Source: Monosporascus cannonballus (Eukaryota > Ascomycota > Sordariomycetes > Xylariales). From it: a stretch of DNA of 64,000 bases. The number at the start of each line of letters is the position of its first letter. Position 1 is the first letter of the stretch. Below the pieces are notes generated by a model, which saw only the letters and a program-made list of their open reading frames with translations, was not told where the DNA came from and searched no databases. The translations under genes were made by a program, and so were the position numbers. The stretch covers positions 1 through 64,000 of the forward strand of contig QJNS01000258.1 of the NCBI GenBank assembly GCA_004154925.1. The letters are read 5' to 3'. This document shows positions 12,072 to 22,161 of this stretch, piece by piece.

Positions 12072-12478
12072 TGTTATGACCTAACGGTCTTGGCTCTTGG
12101 AAACGGTCGGGATCCTGAAAAAGCCAGACCCCGAGGTCACGTAATTAGCTCAAAGGACTTAAAGACCCTGGTTAGTTAAAAAGGCTTAAGCCGGTTAAAC
12201 ACCAGGGCAGGTTCAAAAGGGCTTAAAAAAGCTTAACCAGAGAAATATTATTAAGCCATAATAAATATCTCAAGCCAAAATAAGGATATATACGCTTATT
12301 ATTTCTATAATTTAAATAATTGTTGTTTATAATATAATATCGTTATTTAGGGTACCTTTGGTATTACGAAACGTAATACAATTATTATATTTATTATTCA
12401 ATTTTTTACGATATTCCTATTAATATAAATCCGTACGATTAAAATTTAATAATTGGTTAAATTTTTTAGTTTATTATA
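12072..12478 (+). repeat. 5' LTR of element A
   Basis: Starts TGTTATGACC. It shares with the other family LTRs the segment around 12362-12378 (TATTACGAAACGTAATA). Its right end is placed by alignment to the LTR/internal junction of B and is good to a few bases. Confidence 0.7.
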
Positions 12479-12598
12479 CGTTATAAGCTTTTGTTTAGTA
12501 ATACCGTTAAATTTTAAGTAATATCGATTAACGTTATGTTTACCAGTAAGTAGCCCAAATAACCTATTTACCAGATCCTTAATTACCCGGATATTGGA

Positions 12599-13700
12599 AT
12601 GAAATTTGAAGAGGAAAAAAAGAAATTTTGCTTTTTTCGCAAAGAAGTTCTTCGACGATTGGATATTATAAACGAACGTATCTTTTAGCTTAAAAAAGAT
12701 AATAATAATTTTACGACATCTTTTTAAGCCGCTTACGAGAAGCTTAAAGAAAAAAAGAAAAGCTTCTGAAACCGGAAGGTTTCTTCAAATAAGCCAGGTT
12801 ATTTAGCTAAATTTTACCAGGGAACCGGAAAAGGTTTTTAAATTTTCTAAGCTAAAATATTTCGATAAAACCTTAATTAAGTTGCAGTTATTTTTAACTT
12901 AATGCCAAACATATTTCGGGTATTTTCCTATTTAATTAATTACGTTTATTATACGAATTAAATTTGCAATCGAACGATTTACGAGAAATACGGTTATTTA
13001 GTTCGAACCCGTTATAAGAAAGTACGTTATTCTACTAATCGAAAAACGAAACCTAAAAGTAATACGAATTTATAGCAATTACGAATAATTTAAGCAAATA
13101 TTAATAAAGGTTTTCGGAATAATAAACGAAAAAATAAAAACCGAAATACAAATTTAGTCGTTATAACAAAAAGGATCCGTATTTAGTTACGGCAGTATGT
13201 TAATTTAATTAATAATTAATTTAAATTAAAACTGAAGAATATTAATAATTAAACTTTTGGACAGTCTAAAAAATACAAAAACAGTTTTTTAAATTCGATT
13301 AGCTTAGTTATTTATCGGATTATATCGTTATAACGGTTAAAATTAACAATTAATAATGCGTATAACGTATTAAAATACTAAAGGAAAAATAATAACAAAC
13401 CTTAATATATAATTAATACCAGCGTTTTTCGACGTAATAATATTTTTTACGGCATAAAACCAGGATTTATAAAATTAAAAGTTACTTATAGAAAAAACTG
13501 GAACTAGATTAAATATTATAATTATAACAAAATGGGATACAAGGTATCGTAATGTAAAATATTTAAAAAATCCTATTAAGATAATTAGAAACTAATATTT
13601 AAGGGATAATCCAGAAAAAACCAAAAAGATAAAGGCAAATCCGTTAATATAATTTAGCTTAAGCATATACCAGGTTCTCTATGGCGAAAAACCTAATAAG
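12599..13700 (+). pseudogene. RIP-killed gag of element A with CCHC zinc knuckle
   Basis: At 13511-13558 the frame reads KYYNYNKMGYKVS, stop, CK. Undoing C-to-T/G-to-A transitions turns the two Tyr back to Cys, GGATAC to Gly-His and TAA to Gln, giving a C-x2-C-x4-H-x4-C nucleic-acid-binding knuckle. The N-terminal part is rich in Lys/Glu/Phe as in the gag of C and D. Many stops elsewhere rule out function. Confidence 0.75.
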
Positions 13701-14283
13701 AGCCATTACGATAAAAAATTCGATACAAAATACGAAAAACCAGAAAGCTGATTTAATAAGTATTGCGAATATAATAAAAATATTATACGGATAATTACGC
13801 AAATCTTAGGATTAAACAGAAACAATTTATCACGAAACCCTTAATTAATATGGCAAAATATATACTATACATTATCGACGACGAGAATATTCCGATTACG
13901 AAAAATAAAAATAATATATTTATAAACCAATTACCCGTATATATTATAAGGAATTCGACTTTCTAAACCGTACCGAAAATAATAAGGACGATAAACAATA
14001 ATATCGATATTTTCGAATTATAGCCCCAGGAAATATCCAATAACTGGTCGAAGTAAAAAGCTGGCCCGAAAAAAAACAGTGCCCGTAAAAAGACTTTTTC
14101 TGTTATTATAGATAATGTAATTACCAAACAAAAAAGGAATTAATTTAACGTATAGTAAAAAAGCACTGCCAAAAAGTTATTACAGGTTTTTATTTTCAAT
14201 TAATATTTATTACGGATCCTTAAGAAAAAGATTATTAAAAAAATACGTTAATTTATAAAAGATCTTTGGAATAACGATTAGGA

Positions 14284-14473
14284 TGTTACAGGCTAGAGCC
14301 TATAGGGCGGCTCGGGCTTACGGAGCGAGCTCCTTAGCCCGAGCTCACCCATATGTATATAGGGAGCAGCCACCTCGCTGGTGGCTAGCTGTTTCTCCCC
14401 TTCCCTCCTCACCTTGAATATAAACCTTCGTTGGGCCGTGCCTCCGTTCAGTCTACGCATCGTGCCCGTCACA
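14284..14473 (+). mobile_element. Unmutated 190-bp solo LTR inside element A
   Basis: This normal-GC island starts TGTTACAGG, ends CGTCACA and is flanked by perfect 5-bp direct repeats TAGGA (14279-14283 and 14474-14478). The uninterrupted counterpart in element B (about 17449-17490) aligns across the junction with only RIP-type differences and a single copy of the duplicated site, so the boundaries are firm. The insert contains a TATA-like TATATAGGGAG and GC-rich inverted repeats. It is too short to have been a RIP target by itself, or it arrived later. Orientation is taken from the TATA box. Confidence 0.88.
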
Positions 14474-15479
14474 TAGGACAACGCATAATAAGATATAGTC
14501 GCAAATATAAAAAAATAATTTATTCGATAAGGAAAGGAATTATAATAAAACTAAAAACAGCTAATATAATTCGAAGAAATAATATGCCGGTAATAATAAT
14601 AAATATAGTAACTTATTGCGTTAAACGAAAAAACATAAGTAAAATTTGACAAATTCGAATAAAAATTAAAAGAAAAATATTATTTGTAAAAAAGCCGCAA
14701 AATAACGAAACCTAAAGGAATTATAAGGAATTTCCGAAAAAGGCTTTAAACGCGACGATAAAAAACGTTAATAGCCTTATTACTTTGGATATACGAATCG
14801 GAATATATTAGTATATCGTAATGGTAAATTTCGGAACTTTAGGCTGGAATTATATAATATCGGATATAATTAATAAGTTTAAATTATTATAAAGATATAA
14901 ATTAAAACCTTATATAATAACGAATACCGAAAGTTAATAATTTGCTTATGATAACGAAAAAATTACGCGCAAAATTAATTATTTCGAGATTTTTATTTAA
15001 GGACGGTATTAAACAGTTAATTTCGATATCGTTTTATTTAAAAATTATAATATGATCTAAGAATTATTATGGATACGTTAATACGAAATTTTGATTAATA
15101 ACGGAATTAGTTAGATAAAATTCGTTTTATATTTTATCAGTAAAAAAAATGAAAATTTTAATATTCGATCGATAATAACGACGAATATAGGTATAAGGAT
15201 ACGATAAAAACGTTATTACTTATAAGGATAAAACATAAAAAAAATAGATATTAAAATGAATATAATATATCGTTATTATTATTAAAGCGAAATTAAAGTA
15301 ATTAAATAATATTTTAAAATAATAATAATAGCCCCAAAAATTAGAAAATTTGATTAATATATTATTATAATATTATAGATATAAGTAACCTTTTAAAAAG
15401 AAATTTAATACAAAATTATTAAAATATAACGAATAAGATTATGAAATAGTTTTTAAATAAGAATTTTCGACGAAGTTTT

Positions 15480-15894
15480 TGTTACGACCTGACAAGCCAC
15501 GGCCTCCAGGAACGGTCGCAACGGAAAAGGCCAAGAAAACTATGTGGATCAGGTTACGTGATAGATCACCAACTTACTGGTGGTAAGCCAGTAAGCCGGA
15601 TCACCAACTCACTGGTGATAAGCTAATAAGTCGGATTACCAAATTATTGATAATAATCCAGCTAAAAATATATATATATATATACGCTTATTAATTCCAT
15701 AATCTAAATAACTTTAGCTTATAATATTTATTAATACTAAATATTTATACTATAATATTATTACCTAAGGTATTTTTAATATTACGAAACATAATATACT
15801 ATTTTATTTATTACTTAGATTTTTATAATATTTTTATTAACATAAACTCGTCGACTTAAAGTTTAATAATTAGTTAAACTGTTTAACCGTTATA
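15480..15894 (+). repeat. 5' LTR of element B with U3 tandem repeats
   Basis: Starts TGTTACGACCTGACAAG. After the anchor GTTACGTGAT near 15564 come about three ~35-bp units built on GATCACCAAC..GGTGGTAAGC. A TA-rich TATA region follows, then the conserved R/U5 segment. The end is placed at GTTATA, the RIP form of GTCACA in the 3' LTR. Confidence 0.85.
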
Positions 15895-15954
15895 CGTTAC
15901 AAATTTTTATTCAGTAATACCGTTAAACTTTAAGCAATATTTAACATTATTAAA

Positions 15955-17100
15955 ATGTCGACCAGCACTTAGGAAACCCTTATTTAATAGCTTTAGGCTC
16001 GAATTCGGAAATTAAAAAAAGAAATTCGACAACTTAAGGCTACGCCATTTACCTAACCCTTTTTCGTTCGCATAAAGCCAAAAAAACCAGAACCTTACGA
16101 TAAAAAAAGTAACCCTTAAACCTTCTTAATTTAAGTATAAATTTATTTTCGCTTTTTAAATCTTAATAACTTAACGGATATAATCCTAGCAATAAAAGCA
16201 TATTTAATAAAAAATGCGGTTAATTAATTTAAGCCCATTATAATGATTTTCTTAAAAATAAAAATAAAGAAAAGTTTATTAATAAAATCTTTTTAATTTA
16301 TACCAATTTCGAAAATAAAATGCGTAATAATTTCGGCAATCCGGATAAAAAACGATTAACGGCTTAATAATTTTTATAATTTCGAAAATAAAATGCGTAA
16401 TAATTTCGGCAATCCGGATAAAAAACGATTAACGGCTTAATAATTTTTATAATTTCGAAAAAAAAACCTGCATTTAAATATGCCGTAACTTTTAAAAATT
16501 TCGCAGTTAAGGCAAAATAAAAAAACGACGAAATTAACGCCTTTATCGATATATTTTATAAAGGGCTAAAAATAATATAAAAAATGGAATTATTCGGATT
16601 AAGTAATTCATTATTTTAAACCGGTATATTATAAAAGTAATTAAAATTAATAATTAACAATTTAAAAAACGATAAAAGAAAAAAGGATAATATGCCTTAC
16701 GTTCGGAATATAACAAATTTAACCAGGGGAAAAAAAAAGACGTACTTATTACTTCTTACAGAATAACGCTAGAACTTATGGAATTCGGCGTTACCCATAA
16801 ATAGGATTAAAGCCAAATTAAGTGCTTTAATTACGGCAAAATAGAATATAAGGCTTACAAATGTAAAAAACCTAAAAAGCTATAATAAAATAACTGGACA
16901 TTTATATCGAAAAAATAATCTAGGAATAATTAAGGAAATAAAAGCAAAGCCATTAACATAATCCAAGCCAAATATATATTAGGTTTACGACAAAAAGTCC
17001 AACCGGGACTATTACGATAAGAAATTCGACGAAAAATGCAAAAAACCAGAAAGCTGGCTTAATAAATATTGCAAATATAACAAAAAGCGTTATAAAAATA
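15955..17100 (+). pseudogene. RIP-killed gag of element B
   Basis: The zinc knuckle at about 16820-16867 reads KCFNYGKIEYKAYKCK, a C-x2-C-x4-H-x4-C knuckle with its second Cys and its His turned to Tyr. A 73-bp perfect tandem duplication (16305-16450) shifts the frame upstream. Multiple stops are present. Confidence 0.7.
16305..16450 (+). repeat. Perfect 73-bp tandem duplication within element B
   Basis: 16305-16377 and 16378-16450 are identical base for base, and the first 11 bases of a third copy follow. Both copies share every RIP-type change, so the duplication postdates mutation. Confidence 0.95.
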
Positions 17101-17449
17101 ATATATTTACGTACGAATTATCCGAATATACTATAAAAGATTCGATTTTTTAAATCGTACCGGGCATAATAAAAATAATAAACAATAATATTAACAGTTT
17201 TAAACTATAACCTTAAGAAATATTTAACAACTGGCCGAAACAAAAAGTTGGCCTGAAAAAAATAATGCATATAAAAAAACCTCTTTCATTATTATAAATG
17301 GTATAACTATTTAACGGAAAAAAAGTTAATTTAATATACGGTAAAAAAGTATTATTAAAAAGTTATTACGGATTTTTATTTTTAATTAATATTTATTACG
17401 GATTTTTAAAAAAGAAAAGCTATTAAAATATATTAATTTATAAAAAATC

Positions 17450-20400
17450 TTTGGAACGATAATTAAAATAATATATAATAAGATATAATCGCAAATATGA
17501 AAAAATAATTTATTCGATAAGAAAAAGAACTGTAAAAGAATTAGGAATAATTAATACAATTCGAAAGAACAGTACGGCGATAATAACGATAAATATAATA
17601 ATTTAATACGTTAAACGAAAAGATATAAATAAGGGTTAATAAATTCGAATAAGAATTAAAAGAAAAAGGTTACTTATAAAAAAGCCGTAAAATAATAAAA
17701 TTTAAAAAAAATTAAGGGAAATTCCTAAAAAAAGCTTTAAACGTAACGATAAAAAACGTTAACGACCTTATCACTTTGGACATACGAATTAGAACGTATT
17801 GGTATACCGTAATAATGGATTACAAAACTCTAAGTGAAAATTATATTGTACCAGATATAATTAATAAACTCAAATTATTATAGAAATATAAGTTAAAACC
17901 TTATGTAACGATAAATACCGAAAGTTAAGAATTCGTTTACGATAACAAAAAAATAATACGTAAAATTAATTACTTTAAGATTTTCGTCCAGAAACGATAT
18001 TAAACGGTTAATTTTAATATCGTTTTATTTGGAAATTACGATATAATCTTAGGATTATTATGGATACGCCAATACGGAATTTTGATTAACGGCGGAACTA
18101 GCTAAGTAAAATTTAATTTATTTCTTATTAATACATAAAAAAAATTAAGATCTTAGTATTTGATCGATAATTGCGATAAATATAAACATAAAAATATAAT
18201 AAATATCTTATTACCCAAAAAAACAAAATATAAAAAAACGGGTATTAAAGAAAAATATAACGTATTATTATTATTATTAAAGCAAAACTAAAGTAATTAA
18301 ATAACGATTTAAAAAAACAGCAGCCCCAGAAATTAAAAAATTTAATTAATATGCCATTATAATACCACAAATACGAATAGCTTTTTTAAAAAAAAAGCTC
18401 GATATAAAGTTACCAAAATACAGCAAATAAAATCATAAAATAATTCTTAAGGAAAAATCTTTGACAAAGTTTTACCTTATTTACAATTTTAACGGAAACG
18501 AATTACGTATTTTTAAAAAATACCTAGAAAGTTAGCTATAAAAAGGATAAATTTAACCTTCGAAATCATTAATAGGATACCGGATATTTTTCGTACCTAA
18601 AAAAATAAAAAATTATAACTTGTAATTAACTATCGACAATTAAATAACGTTATTATCAAAAATCGAATATTATTACATTTAATTATAACAATAAAAAACC
18701 AACTTTACGGAATTAAATAATTTATAATATTCGATTTTAAAAATAAATATAATCTTATTAAAATTAAAAAAAATGCAAATAGAAAATAACTTTCAAAACG
18801 AAATACAGATTATTTAAGTATTTGGTTATATTAATGGGACTTACGAACGTACTAGCAATTTTTCAGTAAATAGTTAATTACGTATTATAAAAATACCTCG
18901 ATATTTTCGTCGTTTGCTATCTCGACGACATTTTTATCTTTTCGGAAACGGAAAAAGCATACGCAAAATACGTTTATAAAATTCTTTAAGCTTTATAGGA
19001 TATAAGGTTATTTATTAACGTAAAAAAATTAATTCTATATACAAAAAGTAAAATATCTGGGACATATTATTACCTTAAAACATATTAAAATAAATTCTAA
19101 AAAATTGCTGTAATTACAAAATAATAAACGCTAACAATAATTAAAAAAGTACAGGTATTTTTTGGATTTGCTAACTATTACAAGAAATTTATTCGAAATT
19201 TTAGCAAACTCGTTATATCTTTAATAAATTTTATAAAAAAAAATTTTAAATAAACGTTAAATACAAAAAAGGTATTTTAAGTTATTAAGAATACGATTAC
19301 CAACGAACTAATATTAATTATATATAATCCGAACTGCCCCGTTAAGCTAAAAACCAATATTTCGGATTATACGTTAAACGTAATAATTGGATAACAAAAT
19401 AATTAAGGTAAATTGCACCTTATTATATTCTTTTTATATAAATTAAAAAAACCGAATTTAATTATAACGTTCCAAATAAGGAATTTATGGCCATTATTAT
19501 GGCATTTCGAAAATTTAAACACTTTAAAAAAAAAAAACTTATACCAGATTAAGGTCTATACGAATTATCAAAATTTTACCCGATTTACCATAACAAAAAA
19601 GCTTATAGGACGATAATTAAAATATACGGAAAAATTGGCGAACTTCGATTTCGTTTTTATTTATAAGAAAAAATTCAAAAACGATAAAGCAAATATTTTA
19701 AATAAATAATTAAACCTCCAAAAAAATTGGTTAAAATTAACTATATAATTTTTGATATTATTACAAAAAATATTTACGCTTATAACAGATTACGATAATT
19801 CGGGCAATACCTTACGATATATATTAGAAAATTTAATAACATAACGACTGTTTTTTAAAAAACCAAAAAACGAATAAAATACAAATTCTAAAAAAATATT
19901 AAAAAGATTTAGTACGAAAAATATATAAATATTAATCATATAGATATCCAAGGATTTATAAAACCTTAAAGCGATTTTAACATATATATTCTTTTCCCAG
20001 AATAAAATTAACAGTATAAAAAATTATACGGTAATGCAATATTTATGCCAAAACAAAAACTCGACGACATAAGCCATACAGAAAATTACAACCATTATTA
20101 ATCGCAAAATAATTATAATATTTAGTTTTATTCGACTTTATTATTAAATTTCCTATATTAAAAAACCTAATTACGGAAATATATTATAATAATATTTTTG
20201 TAATCGTTAATCGATTTACGAAATTTTTTTATTTCCTATTATATTATAAAACTATAAACGCCGAATAATTAATATATATTTTCTTTAAATATATTTTCAA
20301 TATATACGAATTATTAATAAAAATTATATTAAATAAAAAATTACTATTCGTATTTAAGTTTTAACAAAGCCTTATAATATAAATCAATTTAAATTATAAA

Positions 20401-21200
20401 TTATTTAACGTATTTAAATTATAAATAAATAAATAAATAAAGCAAATAAATTAAATTTTAAAAACGTATTTACAATATTATATTAATTACGAATAAAATA
20501 ACTATGTTAAAAATTATTAATTATTTAATTAACTTATAATACCAGTTATTACGAAAACATTAAGATAATACCTACAAACGTAAATTTTGATTTTATTTCG
20601 GAAATTTACAAAAAGGTACGCGATAACAGTCCAATTAATGTTAAAATAATGCTTACGTCGGAACATTTACGATAATTATACCAAAAAATAAAGATAAAAT
20701 TGGAATTCGTACAAAATCAAATAAGCAAATATTACAATTAAAAAAGGTTAAAAGGATTAACCTTCGAAAAAGGGGAAATGGTTTTTTTCGTTATAAAAAT
20801 ATTTAAACAAAACGACCTAGTAAAAAACTCGATTTCAAATATATCGGTCTATATAAAATCGCTAAGAAAATCTTAAAAAATAACTATTAATTAGAATTTC
20901 CATCAAAAATTAAATTTTATTTAATTTTTCATATTTCCTTCTTTAAATTAATAGCAAATATAATTAAAGTATATACGGTATAAAACGATATGGAAATAAA
21001 AAACGAATAAGCATATAAAGTGGAAAAAATTTTCGATATGCAAAAACAAAACGGACTTATTTAGTACCTGATTAAATGGAAAAAATACCCAGATTCCGAA
21101 AATACTTAGGAACCCGCCAAAAAATCTTATTGGCGCCTAGCACCTATTAAAGAACTTTTATTAATAACGGCGGAACCACTCGAAATAATAATATCTTAAT
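17450..21200 (+). pseudogene. RIP-killed pol of element B (PR-RT-RNaseH-IN-chromodomain)
   Basis: Reverse transcriptase: NYRQLNNVIIKNRILL near 18627 and the catalytic CYLDDIFIFSE with YLDD at 18918-18929 intact. RNase H tether-like sequence (KVYTNYQNFTRFTITKKLIGR) is at about 19550-19615. The C-terminal chromodomain at about 21014-21118 reads YKVEKIFDMQ, then YLIKWKKYPDSENT and EPA, with Gln-to-TAG and Trp-to-TAG changes. The frame then ends at a TAA at 21198-21200. A chromodomain at the C-terminus defines chromoviruses and is thought to direct insertion into heterochromatin. Confidence 0.88.
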
Positions 21201-21673
21201 TTACGAAATTTACGGAGGGAAGTCTTTAGTCCACTATATTTCAATTAATAATATCCACCCTTTTTAAGGCCTAAACCTTAATTACGGATTCCGATTCCAA
21301 TTATATAAAATCGTTAAAATTATCTAAGGATTAAAAGGTACGATTAATAATACTAACGCTAATAACATATACGAAAAAAACGCGCAAAAGTTTCGGACAA
21401 AATTTTTCGGCCGTTAGTTTTTTTTTTTAAATTTTTTCGATTTTGCGATATAGCGATTAATTATAAAAATAAGAATTTTTATCCCGTTATACGAACGACT
21501 TCAACAGACATATTTCTTATAACGAAAAACCCCATTTATTATTTGGTAATTAAACTACCGAACAAAACAAAAAAAATAAGGTATTACGTCAAAATCTTCG
21601 AGTTTAATTAAATTAGCTAAGGCAAATCGCTATTCGGATTTGCGAAAACGACGTTTGGATATACCGGAAAACA
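21127..21673 (-). pseudogene. Antisense Cys-cluster / coiled-coil ORF of element B (RIP-killed)
   Basis: Read on the minus strand, opposite to pol. The part starting PYFFCFVR contains NYQIINGVFRYKKYVC and SRSYNG. Restoring RIP transitions would make several of these Tyr into Cys and give a pattern of the type PCxFC...C...RCxxC...C. The middle is Lys/Glu-rich and the end is INKSSLIGARRQ, stop at 21127-21129. That tail overlaps the last ~74 bp of pol on the other strand. The same ORF, position and tail recur in elements C and D. The N-terminal limit is uncertain. I know similar cysteine-cluster hypothetical proteins from transposon-rich fungal genomes but cannot name a characterised family. Confidence 0.6.
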
Positions 21674-21748
21674 TATTAAAGGTATATGGAAAAAACTTAC
21701 CAGGAAAAAAAAATCTTAAGGACAAGACTTTTGGGAAAGTGGAAATCA

Positions 21749-22161
21749 TATTACGACTTGACAAGCTACGGCCTCCAGAAACGGTCGCAACGGAAAAGGC
21801 CAAAAAAACTATGTAAATCAGATTACGTAATGGATCACCAACTTACTGGTGGTAAGCCAGTAAGCCGGATCACCAATTTACTAATAATAAGCTAATAAAT
21901 CGGATCACCAACTTATTAATGGTAATCTAGCTAAAAAAGAAAAATATATATGCTTATTAATTCCATAGTTTAAATAGTTTTAATTTGTAATACTTATTAA
22001 TACCAAATATTTGCATTATAACATTATTACCTAAAGCACCTTTGGCATTACGAAACGTAATATGTTACTGTATCCATTACTCAGATTCCCACGATACTTC
22101 TGCCAACATAAACCCGTACGACTAAGGCTTAATAGTTGGTTAAACACCCTAGCTCGTCACA
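21749..22161 (+). repeat. 3' LTR of element B
   Basis: Aligns over its length with 15480-15894. It starts TATTACGACTTGACAAG (RIP form of TGTTACGACC), carries the same ~35-bp tandem units and ends CGTCACA. Confidence 0.87.

Larger units (their letters stand above)
12072..15479 (+). mobile_element. Chromovirus-family Ty3/Gypsy element A (5' LTR, gag, protease region; truncated)
   Basis: Begins with a TGTTATGACC LTR start, the same family as TGTTACGACC in B. The gag region is collinear with C and D: from about 12599 the RIP-altered text reads FEEEKKKFCFFRKEVLRRLD. A zinc knuckle lies at 13511-13558 and a protease-region stretch at about 14820-15470. The element stops just before reverse transcriptase, where the LTR of B begins at 15480. 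Its missing 3' half does not resume after B. A solo LTR interrupts it at 14284-14473. Confidence 0.8.
15480..22161 (+). mobile_element. Full-length RIP-degraded chromovirus B (Ty3/Gypsy with chromodomain)
   Basis: Two LTRs of about 415 and 413 bp (TG..CA ends: TGTTACGACC at the left, CGTCACA at the right, with RIP variants) flank an internal region of about 5.85 kb. In order it contains gag with a zinc knuckle, protease, reverse transcriptase (YLDD intact), RNase H, integrase and a chromodomain. An ORF lies on the opposite strand before the 3' LTR. Flanking 5-mers do not match (GTTTT at left, ATATA at right), so one end may have been rearranged. Stops are frequent and the element is dead. Confidence 0.9.

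Noticed and set aside
21686..21895. Plus-strand frame of 69 codons at the end of element B
   Set aside because: It runs across the internal/LTR junction and through LTR tandem repeats; not a protein of the element.
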